Assembly: GCF_902167145.1 (NCBI RefSeq)
Contig: NC_050105.1
Span: forward strand, 117,259,898 to 117,323,897
Length of the DNA stretch: 64,000 nt
Source: Zea mays
Lineage: Eukaryota; Streptophyta; Magnoliopsida; Poales; Poaceae
Reading direction: 5' to 3'
A program made the position numbers and the translations under genes. Of this stretch, positions 23,001 through 34,421 are shown one piece after another; the stretch's first letter is position 1; each line of letters starts with the position of its first letter. The notes under the pieces were generated by a model, which saw nothing but the letters and a program-made list of their open reading frames with translations, did not search any database and was not told the DNA's origin.

Positions 23001-23908
23001 AGGCTGGACGGTGGTGTATCTGTGCTCTCGGTTTGCGTGAACCTGATCTGGTCTTAAGAACCCCGGTGGCGGGTTGACATATGCAAGGGTTAAGTGCTAC
23101 ATATGTCATGTGATTGGAGATCCTCAGCTGAGTATAATCGATTCGGATCGCCGTACCTTCGCGGTTATGAAGACTTGGTCACTGCCCTACACGTAGCATT
23201 CCACTAAAGATGATGGGCTTTTGTTAAGAAATTGGCTAGTGCAGGACCAGTGATTGAACTAGGGTAGAAAGAACTCTAGTGCAGGTAATTTTACTTAACT
23301 TGACAAATAAAATTGGATTTTTAAGGATCCACTTTAGTAAGCATTTCTGCAAAACAGAGTCTTTGATTATTGAAAAGCCTTACCTTGACTCCCATATAAC
23401 CAGCATACCCTTGAGAGTCTTTTCTTTAGTCGGGTAAGACTTGCTGAGTAATTCCATACTCAGGGTTTATCCCTTCGTTGTTTTTAGGTGAGGAAGTAGC
23501 AGATTTTTGCTGCTTCTGTGCCAAGGTGGTTCCCAAAGAAGAAAAACAAGACTAAAGTGCGGGAGGACTCGGTCCTCCACATAGGATCTTTCGCTTATAA
23601 CTTATCAGGAGGAGTCTGTGCCTCCCTTGGTTTGTATAATATTACTACTCAGCACTCGCCTTTTTAGTTCTGGTCTGTAATAAAATAACTTAAGCTTGCT
23701 TTTAAAATAAATGTAATTTATGTAATCGCTTCCGCATTTCTTTATCTCCGATGTTCTGTAATGTCTGCAAGACGGGTGAAACGTTCCTGGTAAGGTAAGG
23801 AAAGATACCGAACTTGTCAAGTGACTTAGGAACATCTACAGGGTGTCTGATGTCTGTTAGACAAGGACAACTGTAGGTGGGCCTAATTACTTGGGAGGTT
23901 CCGTCACA
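20024..23908 (+). repeat. Tekay-like 3' LTR
   Basis: This is the 3885-bp right copy, matching 10517-14397 at about 99% by eye. It differs by a shorter C-run, a 4-base CCCC-type insertion near 21094-21098, and scattered substitutions that are mostly transitions. It lies 134 bp upstream of, and in the same orientation as, the Grande antisense gene. Confidence 0.92.
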
Positions 23909-24041
23909 GTATCTGGCTCGAGAATATCCCATAAGAGCTGCGCTTTTAGCCGCCTTTGCTTTCCGTGCCCTAGTTCTTGCCTTTCCGCTTCCGAATCCTC
24001 TCCGCCATTCGCCTTCCACTTTGCTCGCTGTTAGAATTGAG

Positions 24042-27000
24042 ATGGCACCCGAGAGGAAGACCGTGAGCTCGTCTGCTGTGGTGATTCCTCCAATCGACCC
24101 CAACAGCCAGTTGCCTTTTGCAGGTAACCACATGTCTATCATTTCCGAAACTGAACTTCTCCACCTCGTATCTATCGGGGTTCTTCCTCCGCAAGAACTC
24201 TGTTCTTGGCGGATTTGCCACGAGTTCACAGTTCCGATAGAGGATACCCATGAATCCGTGGTTTACGCCCCTTTTCTTCTCTGCGGCCTCGGCCTTCCCA
24301 TCTCTCCATTTTTCCGCGGCCTCCTTGATTTCTACCATATTAACTTGACCCATTTGAACCCCAATTCAATTCTGCAAATCTCCATTTTCGTTCACTTATG
24401 CGAAGCCTTTCTTGGCGTGCTGCCACATTTCGGTTTATGGAAATATTTGTATCATTGTCGCCCTGGGATGGCCGGGGGACAACATCAGTTGGTCGGGGGT
24501 GCCAGCTTGGAGATGCGCCGCGGGAGGAAAACTGAATATCTCGAGATCCCCCTCAAGGACAGCATTAAGGGATGGCACCTAGAGTGGTTCATAGTTGAGA
24601 ATTATGGGAATTCTCTCCCCTCCCGGTCGGGAAGACAGCCGGATGTTCGCACCCCAAGCTGGACCGAGTCTCCCACAGATCAGGAGGTAGCTGAGGCAGG
24701 TGTGTTGCTGGCTGAAGTTGGACTGCTGAAAGAGAGGGGTCTAACTGCTGAAGCTGTGGTTACTGACTTTGTTTTCAAGAATATTCAGCCACTGAAAGAC
24801 AGGGCCTATCCAGCTTATCTGTATCGAGGGCTAGCCGACTCAACTCGGGTTACCAACAGGAGAATTCCTTCTGCAGACTTGGTGAGCCGACTTGAAATGA
24901 TCCTCAGGGGCAAGGTGTCAAATGTTGGTGCTCCGGTGGCATACTCGGTCTGGAACTTGCCTCCTCCCAAAGCCTTCACCCTTTTCGTGTCGAATCCACC
25001 AGTTTCTGATGGCAGTTTGGGCCTTAGAGTGTGACCCTCTGCTGAAGAAGTTAGTGCTTTGGTCACTTCGCTCGGGGAGATTCCTGATGACGAACGGCAG
25101 GTCCATTTTGAGGTGCCCCTGAACCCTAGTGATGCAGATATAAACGCTATGCTCGATTTGCTAGCTGAGGATTCTTCTAATGCTGCTCCTGCCGGGGCGT
25201 TGGCAGTGGTGCCCCTCCCAGAGGTTGATACTACTTTGGATGCACAGAAACCTGTCAGTACTCGCCCGAGGCGCCCTTGCCGAGCCAATCAGCCTGATCC
25301 TTCTGCTGATGAGCAGAAGAAGAAAAGAAGACGCCTCCGGCGAGTATCCAGCTTTGATCAGGACGTTGGTACCTCGGTTCCTGCTACTGAAGAAATGCCT
25401 GCGACTGGACTTATTGATGCTGACCCCAATGGGTGTACCCAATCGGCTGCTGATCCCAATGTGGGTGCTCCACCTGTTGCTGATCCCAATGGGGGTGCTG
25501 CTTGTGTTGTCAATGTGGATGATGAGGAGGAAGAAAATGAAGCTCCTTTGACTCGGAAAAAACAGTCGGCAATTCATCGCCAGCGGTGGAAGTAGTGGAG
25601 TTCCCTCTCCTGCTTTGTCTGCCCTCATTGGTCTGCAAGAACTGTCCCTAGCCAACTTTGATCAAACTCTTGAAGATATGGTCCCAAAAGACTTGTTATC
25701 GGAGCCAGTGGATGATGGTGCAATGGAGGCTTGCGTTGACGTGCCTGATGCTGGGTTGAGGTCATCCCGTGCCTCGTCGACCTTAGAGCGCGATCTCGAG
25801 GGTCGGGAAGCTGACTTGGATCGTCCTGGTCCTATGGAAGTGGCTGAGGGCCCGTCAACCTTAGAGGTGGTTCCTGCGGAGAGCTTGGACCTCAAGAATG
25901 GTGCTGACACATGCCCAGCCCTCGAGGATGTCGCCGGGGATGACTTAGCTCGGGTGAAGAGTGTAAGCCACTGCCCAGCCCCCGAGGGTGCTGCCGGGGA
26001 TGATCCGGCTCAAGTGGGCAGTGCCAACTATGACCCAGCCCCCGAGGGTGCCCAAGCAGGGTCTCCTTCCTGTACTTCCATGGACGTTCACGCGGGGTAT
26101 CCTCCACTCTCTAACTGTATGGTGGTAGCCCAAACTTTGGATCATGAAGTCGCTTTAGAGGGCAGCGCCCCTACTGACCGAGTGTTGGGTTCTGTTGAAG
26201 GTACTGGACTGATCTCTGCTGGTTTGTTGCAAGCTGCTCCGGTTGGTGGCCTTACGCCTGCTTATCCACTGATCTCCTCTGATTTGGGGATCCCTTCGTT
26301 CTTTACCAACCTCCAGGTACCGTGATGTGTTTTAGCTTGATTTTCACATTGTATGAGCTGCTGTCATCACCCTCTTTTGTCCTCTTCATCAGGCTTTGGT
26401 GGATGGGATGGCCAGCCAGCTGAGATTGCAGGGTGCTTCCGTCCCAGAAGTGGCTTCGTCTCTTGCGTGTTGGAATCCAGTGTCTCTTCAACATCGCGTC
26501 TCTGAATTGGAGGCAACCAACACTGGTTAGTGCCTTTTTGCTTCTCTTCGCCTTCACTGTGGACTGCGTTACCTTCTGACCCCGTTTTGTTTGATTATCT
26601 CTTGCTAGGAATGACTCGGCAGATTTCAACTCTTGAGGAAAAACATTCCCGAGATCAGGCTGAATTGGTCCAGCGGTGCGCTGACTTCGAGGAGAAGTAT
26701 TCTCAGAGCCAAACTGAACTGGGTCAAGTCTCCGCTGCCTTGGATGACGCCAATGCCCTGAGTTCTTCTCTTCATGCTCAGCTCAATTCTGAAAAGGTGA
26801 TTTACAGAACTGTGCCTTGCTTTGCTGTGTTCCTATTACCTGCTTGGTTTTTGAAGGAGTTGATTTTTGCTTGCAGGAAGAAAAGCGTATCCTTGCTGCT
26901 TCTCGTGACAATCTCGATAGATTGTATCGTGATTCTAGCAACTCGCTGACCATCTTGGAGAGGAGTCACCGCTTTACAATGGAGGAATTGGACAATCAAT

Positions 27001-27338
27001 GTTGCAGGCTGCAGGAATCTGTGGACGAAGTGACCCGCCTCAAGCAGTTGATATCAGCGAAGGATGCCACCATTAAAGAACTCCGAGCTTCCAAGAAATC
27101 CATTGCCCAGGAGTTAGAGACTGCTCGACTGGCTGCTAAAGTTGCTGAAGAAACTTCTGTTACTCTCAAAGCCCAGCGCGACAAAGCCATGGACAAGGCT
27201 ATTCGGGCGGGACGAATCTTGATGAGGAGACCCGGCATGACTGTTCCTGAAGACATAAGAGCTGACGTGAATGCTGCCCCCGATTCTTCGAGTCGCCCTT
27301 CTTCGTCGGTCGCCCCTGAGAAAGACATTGCGAAATAG
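24042..27338 (+). pseudogene. Antisense spliced gene of Grande, Transposase_28-like domain plus coiled coil
   Basis: Four exons are inferred: 24042-26316, 26393-26525, 26609-26796 and 26877-27338. The three introns of 76, 83 and 80 nt all have GT-AG ends, and their phases 0, 1 and 0 join the frames exactly. Together they would encode about 1018 residues. Residues about 30-220 contain FVHLCEAFLGVLPHFGLW and related phrases of the 'putative gypsy type transposon' domain (Transposase_28, PF04195). An acidic and basic linker follows, and exons 3-4 form a long heptad-rich coiled coil. Two lesions are visible: TGA at 25032-25034 and a one-base change in an A-run near 25557-25562. The Tekay insertion cut the upstream region, leaving only 128 bp before the ATG. 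An oppositely oriented gene (gene 23) is known from Grande. Its role is unknown; it is not a demonstrated transposase. Confidence 0.7.
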
Positions 27339-27542
27339 AGAAACATTTTGCGTGCTTTGAGCGCGCGGTTAGCATGATCGAGTATTTGTTAGAGGACATC
27401 AGTTCAGCATTCGAATGATACAGTTACTCTCTTATTGTATCAGAATTCATCAGTTCGTAAATTTGTAGTAATGAAATGACGCGCGATGATTATGAGATTT
27501 GTTTGCGGGATATAGAAGTCATCCCCTAAATTGCATGGGCAT

Positions 27543-28253
27543 GAGCATGTTGTACCGCCTTAAGTCGTTGCCGACTTAAGTCGATTGCTCCGTTAGTAGG
27601 GCATAGTGGTCACCCCGAGTTAAGTAAGCGTGAGCATGTTGCACTGCCTTAAGTCGTTGCCGACTTAAGTCAATTGCTCCGTTAGTAGGGCATAGTGGTC
27701 ACCCCGAGTTAAGTAAGCGTGAGCATGTTGCACCGCCTTAAGTCGTTGCCGACTTAAGTCGATTGCTCCGTTAGTAGGGCATAGTGGTCACCCCGAGTTA
27801 AGTAAGCGTGAGCATGTTGCACCGCCTTAAGTCGTTGCTGACTTAAGTCGATTGCTCCGTTAGTAGGGCATAGTGGTCACCCCGAGTTAAGTAAGCGTGA
27901 GCATGTTGCACCGCCTTAAGTCGTTGCCGACTTAAGTCGATTGCTCCGTTAGTAGGGCATAGTGGTCACCCCGAGTTAAGTAAGCGTGAGCATGTTGCAC
28001 CGCCTTAAGTCGTTGCTGACTTAAGTCGATTGCTCCGTTAGTAGGGCATAGTGGTCACCCGAGTTAAGTAAGCGTGAGCATGTTGCACCGCCTTAAGTCG
28101 TTGCTGACTTAAGTCGATTGCTCCGTTAGTAGGGCATAGTGGTCACCCCGAGTTAAGTAAGCGTGAGCATGTTGCACCGCCTTAAGTCGTTGCTGACTTA
28201 AGTCGATTGCTTCGTTAGTAGGGCATAGTGGTCACCCCGAGTTAAGTAAGAAT
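27543..28253. repeat. 89-bp tandem array with hairpins (8 copies)
   Basis: Units start at 27543, 27632, 27721, 27810, 27899, 27988, 28076 and 28165. All are 89 bp except one of 88. Each contains CTTAAGTCGTTGCCGACTTAAG, an inverted repeat with a 9-bp stem and 4-base loop. In several units a T replaces one C and weakens the stem. The array lies between the 3' end of the antisense gene (27338) and the 3' end of pol (28359), so two converging transcription units meet here. Copy-to-copy identity is very high. Confidence 0.9.
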
Positions 28254-28358
28254 GCAAGTCAATCGTAAACGAACTGAGTATCTTTGAAACCTCTTTTTAT
28301 TGATGACATATGTCCACTTTACAGAGTACATCGTCGTCCCAGCAGTTTTGAAATACAG

Positions 28359-31300
28359 CTAGGGATAAAACTTTCTGAGGTGTTCTATGTTCCAGGAGTT
28401 CCCAACTTCTGTGCCATCCATCTGAGTGAGGCGATACGATCCGGGCCGAGTGACTTCTGCTACCATGAAGGGTCCTTCCCATAAGGGTGATAACTTGTGT
28501 CGTCCCTCCCCCGTTAGAATTCGGCGGAGGACGAGATCCCCTACTGAGAAGAATCGTTGTCGCACAGCCTTGTCGTGATAACGCCTTAGAGTCTGCTGAT
28601 ACCGTGCTGATTGGATTACCGCATTTAGCCATTCTTCTTCAAGTACATCAATGTCCTCCAGCCTGGTGGCCTCAGCTTCTGCTATACTTTCGAAGATCAA
28701 CCTTGGCGCCCCAAACTTGAGATCAGCAGGTAGCACTACCTCCGACCCATAGACCATGAAGAAAGGAGTGTTTCCATGCAGGGCTCGGCTAGGTTGGGTT
28801 CTTAAGCTCCAAACGACATAGGGCAATTCCCTTATCCACTTTCCTGCGAATTTTTCATTCTTATCGAAGACCTTTTTCCTGAGTGCCTCCAATATCATTC
28901 CGTTGGCTCGCTCAACCTGTCCGTTGGCTCTTGGATGTGCTACAGATGCATACTTGATCTGAATGCTCTTTTGCTCGCAGAAGTCGAAGAATTCTGAACT
29001 TGTGAAGTTGGATCCTAAGTCAGTTATGATGCTGTTTGGTATCCCAAATCTGAATATTATGTCTTGTATGAATTCCACGGCCTTAGCAGAGGTTAAAGAG
29101 GCAATGGGCTTGAACTCTATCCATTTAGTGAATTTGTCAATCGCCACCAATACATGAGTGTATCCCCCTTGAGCTTTCTTAAAAGGTCCAATCATATCCA
29201 GTCCCCAGCATGTGAAAGGCCAAGTCACTGGTATGGTCTGCAGTTGCTGTGCTGGCAGATGTTGTTGCTTTGACAAGTATTGGCAAGCTTCGCACCTTTG
29301 AACTAACTCGGCTGCATCGTTCTTTGCTGTTGGCCAGTAGAATCCTGACCTGAAGACCTTCCCAACTAGTGTTCTGGATGCTGCATGTATTCCACATTGC
29401 CCGGCATGGACCTCCTCCAGAAGTTGCTTCCCAGTGAACGGAAGAATACACTTCATGAGGACTCCTGATGCACCCCTTCTGTATAATGTTTCCCCAATGA
29501 GTGTATAGTGAGCCGACTATCTGGCAATGCGCTCTGCCGAGTTCTTGTCGTCTGGTTCTTCTTCATTCTTTATATACTTAATGATCGGCCTCCTCCAGTC
29601 ATCAGAGTCTGACTCGAGTTGATCTATAACGTTGCTCTCTTCTGTTTGATCCATTGAGATACTCGGCTATTGGATTTCTTGCACGAAGACTCCGGGTGGG
29701 ACCTGAGTTCAATCGGATCCTAGCTTGGACAGTACATCAGCTGCTGTGTTCCGATCTCTTTCTATGTGATGGAATTCCAGACCTTCGAATTTATCTTCCA
29801 GCTTTCGGACGGTGGCGCAGTATTTTCCCATCGAATCGCTCGAATAATCCCACTCCTTGTTTATCTGGCTGATGACTACCAGAGAGTCCCCATATACCAT
29901 CAATCTCTTGACGCCCAATGATATGGCAATGTTCAATCCATGGATCAGAGCTTCATACTCGGCTGCATTGTTGGAGGCGGGAAACAGCAACTGGAGGGCA
30001 TACTTGAGGTGTTCGCCTCCAGGTGCGGTGAAGAGAATCCCTGCTCCCGCTCCCTGCAGTTTTAACGAGCCATCGAAATACATTCGCCATACTTCTGCAG
30101 TCTCTGGGTTATCTGGTACTTGTTGTTCAGTCCATTCTGATACGAAATCAACTAGCGCTTGAGTTTTGATAGCAGTGCGAGGTCGGAACTCGATGTCATG
30201 AGATCCCAGCTCGCAAGCCCACTTGGCTATTCGGCCAATGGCTTCCTTGTTGTGAAGAATATCCCCTATCGGAAAACCAGTAACTACTATGACTTTGTGG
30301 TCATCAAAGTAGTGACGCAGCTTGCGGGCAGTTAGAAGTACTGCATATAATAGCTTCTAAACTTGAGGATACTTTTTTCTTTGAGGGGCCCAGAACTTCA
30401 CTGATGAAGTAAACAAGATGTTGCACTAGGTAGGCATGTCCTTCTTCTACTCGCTTGACTACCAATGCGGTGCTTACCACGTGAGTCGTGCAAGAGATAT
30501 ACAGTAGCAAATCTTCAGCCGGTTGAGTTGACGTAGCTCGCCGGGGTGGCTTCAGTACCGGAGGTGTTGTCAAGAATTTTTTCAGTGTGTCTAGAGCTTC
30601 TTGTGCTTCTGAAGTCCATTGAAACTTATCCACCTTCTTGAGTAGCTTGTAAAATGGCAAACCTTTTTCTCCCAGCCTGGATATAAATCTGCTCAGAGCT
30701 GCCATACATCCAGTAAGTCGCTGAACCTTCTTTTGTGATCGAGGAGCTTCCATCTTCATGATAGCTTCGATTTTATCCGGATTAGCCTCAATCCCCCGGT
30801 GGCTGACGATAAACCCGAGTAACTTCCCAGCTGGTACCCCGAAAACACATTTTTCAGGATTAAGCTTCCATCTATACCGTCTCAGACTGTTGAAAAACCA
30901 GCTGTAAGTCTTCGATGAAGTCTTCCGAATTCTCCGTTTTGATTACCACATCATCTACGTAGGCTTCCACACGCTTGCCCCAGTGATCGGCTAAGCATGT
31001 TTGAATGGCTCTCTGATAAGTTGCTCCAGCGTTTTTGAGGCCGAACGGCATGGAGGTATAACAGAAAGCACCAAACGGAGTGATGAACGCTGTTTTTTCC
31101 TCGTCTTCCTTCGCCAAGCTAATCTGATGATACCCGGAATAGCAATCTAAGAAAGACAGCACAGAACACCCAGCGGTGGAGTCCACCACCTGATCTATCC
31201 TTGGGAGCCCGAAGGGATCCTTCGGACAGTGTTTGTTGAGATCAGTATAGTCGACGCACATGCGCCAATCCACTTTATTCTTTTTGAGTACAAGAACAGG

Positions 31301-31546
31301 GTTGGCTAACCACTCGGGGTGCAATACTTCTCTAATAAATCCAGCCGCGACCAAGCGAGCTAACTCGGCGCGAATGGCTTCTCTCTTGTCGGGCGTGAAA
31401 CGACGTAGCTTTTGCCGAATCGGTCTCGCCTGGGGATAGACCTTCAATTTGTGCTCGGCCAGTTCTCTTGGGACTCCCGGCATATCCGCAGGTTGCCATG
31501 CGAATACGTCTCGGTTATCTTGCAGAAACTGGACGAGCGCGCTTTC
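28359..31546 (-). pseudogene. Grande pol: RT, RNase H, archaeal-type RNase H, integrase (broken)
   Basis: Downstream of the UAG at 31547 the frame continues into reverse transcriptase (MCVDYTDLNK, YVDD). RNase H follows, then a second RNase H of the archaeal type typical of Tat elements (MYFDGS, NNAAEYEAL, YGDS at about 29709-30083). The integrase (28359-29456) has the zinc finger and catalytic D, D and E in WGLDMIG, ITDLGSNF and GQVERANG. Two frameshifts are visible, near 30890 (T-run) and near 30378 (A-run). Stops occur at 30357-30359, 29709-29711, 29667-29669 and 29517-29519. Each stop can be explained by one C-to-T change from CAG, CAA or CGA. The protein cannot be made from this copy. 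Confidence 0.85.
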
Positions 31547-31549
31547 CTA
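31547..31549 (-). promoter_or_regulatory. In-frame UAG between Grande protease and RT (possible readthrough site)
   Basis: The minus strand reads AAA-TAG-GAA here. The frame before (gag-protease) and after (reverse transcriptase) is the same. The second Tat element has an identical AAA-TAG-GAA at the homologous position 63641-63643. Programmed UAG readthrough, as in gammaretroviruses, is an inference. Confidence 0.45.
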
Positions 31550-34375
31550 TTTGTCGTCCAGGCTGGAGCTGATGATGGCAGTCTTGCGTTCATCAGCGAA
31601 CCCTAGGTTGATCCTCTTAGTTTCTTCAGTCGGCCGCATAGAGGTCGCGGCCTGAGCTTCGTTTGCCGGTACTGCGAGGTTCTCTCCAGGCTTAGAGTTC
31701 GCCGGTGTCGAGGAAACCGTCGATGGCTTGGTGTTGAGGGCTGCTTGGATGGCCACTCGGAAACATTCTGCGGCGCCTTGGAAGTCGGCGCGCATAGTTA
31801 TGATTCCTTGCGGTCCTGGCATCTTCAGTACCATGTATGTGTAATGGGGGATGGCCATGAATTTGGCCAGCCCCGGCCTCCCGATGATGGCGTTGTATCC
31901 GCAGTCGAAGTTCGCCACTTCGAACCTCAGGAACTCGGTTCTGTAGTTCTCCGGAGTTCCGAAGGTGACTGGCATGTAGATGTGGCCCAGCGGGTATTCT
32001 CCTTCCGTCGGCACGATGCCGAAGAAAGGGGTGTCCGACTCGTGGAGCTCTTTGAGGTGAACTCCCAAGCCTTGGAGTGTTCGGGGGAAGGTGACGTTGA
32101 TGCTGCTCCCCCCGTCCACTAGCACCTTCTTCACCCGGCTCTCTCGGATCACCGGATCGACGAGGAGCGGGTATTTGCCTAGATGGTCGAAGTTAAGCCA
32201 TTGATCCTCCCGAGTGAAAGTGATCGGGTGCTCCGACCACCGGTATGGGGCGGGAGGACCGGTGGTCGCCACCAATATCTGGCGATCGTTGAGCTTTTGT
32301 TGTCGTTTGTTCTCCTGCGATCCGTGTCCGCCGAAGATGACGTTGACCTCCCTGTCGACGCGTGGGAAAGCTCCTCCTCCTCCTCCCTCCTCTTGCTGAT
32401 GGGGTTGCCGTGGTTCATCTGGTCCTCCCCTCGGCGGAGGAGGAGGTAGAGGTTGGAAGGGTCGGCCGTGCCCGATGGAATGCTTGAAGTCCCGGCAGTT
32501 GCGAAGAGTGTGGCGCATGTCTTTGTGGTACGGGCACTGGGTGTCGAGGATGTCGTCCAGCGTGCGTTCGCCTCCACGAGGTCCTCCTCGGGCGCGAGAG
32601 GCAGGTGGTCCGGCGGCGTGTACTTCTTCGCGAGGCCTCTTCTCCCATCGTTTGTCGGGTTGCTGGTTCGCGTCACGTCGTGGTGCTGCCGGTGCGGGCT
32701 TCGTTCCTCCGATGAGGTCCTGGGCCCGCTCGTCGGCGGTGATGTAGAGGTCGGCTTCTCGGAACAGCTCCTCGGAGGTAGTCGACGCCTTCTGTAGTAT
32801 GGCTCGGACGAAAGCCGAATCGTTGGATCCTCTGTAGAAGTCCTCGATCACGGCCGCCTCCGTGACCTCGGGGATACGATTTCTCATGGTCTGGAACCTT
32901 TTGAGGTACGACCGAAGAGTCTCATCCCCCCGGCGCTTGATGGATTTGAGGTCCCATGGTTGCGCCGGCTTGTCGGAGAGGGACTGGAAGTTGGCGGTGA
33001 AGCGTCGACTGAAGTCTCCCCAGTCGTCGATGCAGTGTCGGGGTAGATGTCGCAGCCACTGCAGCACGTCTTGCCCAAGGACGATGGGCAAATACGCGGT
33101 CATCATGTCTTCGGACGCCCCGGCAGCTCGAGCAGCGGTGGTGTAGACGGCTAACCAACCCCCTGGATCCTGCTTAGGTTCATATTTGTCGACATTGGAT
33201 ACCTTGAAGTTGGGAGGTCATTGAATGGCCCTAAGGCGCGGAGTAAGAGCGGATACTCCGCACGTGTCCTCCTGTCGTCGGGGACGATGTCTGTCCCGGG
33301 GAGGGGAGTTGTGGTTGCGGTTCCTCGACCGTCCTCGGGTGGTCCCGCCAGTTGAGGCCGTTGCCGACTCAGTTCGGGTGGCCTGGCTCTGAGCCGGGAC
33401 GCCATGATCCCTGTCGTACTCCTCCCGACGGCGAATCTCGTTCTCTTGCCGCCGTTCGCGCGAAGCGTTGATGGAGCTTCGCGCATCTCGGCGACTGTTG
33501 ATGGCGTGTCGTAAATCGTTCGGCGGGTGAGCAAGCGGTAGAAGATGGTTGGCTGCCTGGGTGAACAGGCGTCGGTAGCCCTCAGCGTCGGGAGTCCGAG
33601 GAAGTCCATCAGCTATCCGAGCTAGCACCCCTCCGACTTCGCTCGGCGTGTTCATGGCTCGGGCGAAGTCGGGATTCAGGTTGCGCCCGAAGAATGGATT
33701 CTCCCGGCGTTGCCTTGCATCTTGCTCAGCTTGTTCCTGAGCCCGTCGGCGATCACGTCGTCGGGAGTTCCTTCGTTCTCTGAAGACGCGTTCTTCTGGA
33801 GTTTCTCCTATCTCTGAGACCTCGTCTCGCAAGACAGGTTGCTCCGGATCCCGTTCTCCGGCCGCGTGATGTCGTCGAACGTTCCTGCGCCGATTCCTCC
33901 GTCGGCGGGATTCTCGTTGAGGCGGTTCTTCTCCGGGTGCGGTCGGCTCGTCGTCGGAGACGGTAGGCGACTCCGCTCTCCCGATGAAGAGGACGTCGGG
34001 GTAGAATGGTGCTGCTGTCGTGGCGACTTTCTTTCCATTCTCCTTTGAGTCCGGAGGAACGGAAAGAACAACTTGCTTCTCCCTGGTCTCCTTCTTCCTC
34101 GCGATCCGTGTCCATTCTTTTGTCGGGGACGTGGACAGTGGGGTTTTTCGGGTCAACGAGCCCTCGGACCCTGACTTTCCGGAGATGATCTTTTTCCGAA
34201 GAGCTGGAGGTTGCGCTTCTTCGGTATTTTCGGAGTTCGTTGGAGGAGACTTCTTTTCCGGCAGATCCGCGATATGGTGTAGAATTCCCTCTTCATCCGC
34301 CACAGATGAGATTGTTCCGAAGCAGAATACGGATCCGGGGCGCAGGGTGATCTTGTTGTAGAAGGTGACGGCCAT
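31550..34375 (-). pseudogene. Grande gag-protease (one nonsense codon)
   Basis: The start is taken at the ATG at 34375 (MAVTFYNK), because the open frame upstream reads into the LTR. The N-terminal third is arginine-rich (RRRRNRRRNVRRHH). The retrotransposon gag domain is recognisable by DVLQWLRHLP and FSRRFTANFQ near 33050. It is followed by a Cys/His motif around CPYHKDMRHTLRNC and an RGG/proline-rich segment. The aspartic protease has the variant active site VLVDGGSSINV near 32125. One TGA at 33218-33220 interrupts the gag frame and fits CGA to TGA. The frame is otherwise continuous to the UAG at 31547. Confidence 0.82.
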
Positions 34376-34401
34376 TGAGCTAGCTTGGATCGTCGACACA
34401 C

Positions 34402-34419
34402 CCCCTACCTGGCGCGCCA
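34402..34419 (-). promoter_or_regulatory. Grande primer binding site
   Basis: Two bases inside the 5' LTR the minus strand reads TGGCGCGCCAGGTAGGGG. The position is right for a tRNA primer site and the TGGCGC start is common among Tat elements. I did not determine which tRNA it pairs with. Confidence 0.55.
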
Positions 34420-34421
34420 GC

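Larger units (their letters stand above)
10517..23908 (+). mobile_element. Tekay/Del-like chromovirus (Ty3/gypsy), complete
   Basis: This 13.4-kb element starts TGTAACACCCC and ends GTCACA. It is flanked by perfect GTATC duplications (10512-10516 and 23909-23913) within Grande. It has long LTRs (3881 and 3885 bp), an initiator-tRNA-Met primer site, an upstream small ORF, one uninterrupted gag-pol with a chromodomain, and a polypurine tract. Comparing the LTRs by eye gives about 35 substitutions and a few short gaps, roughly 0.9%. It is the youngest layer of this nest by position and the only element here with a fully open polyprotein. Confidence 0.92.

Noticed and set aside
27543..28253. Regular 89-bp repeats resembling a CRISPR array
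   Set aside because: There are no unique spacers; whole units are repeated end to end, and the context is a plant retrotransposon.
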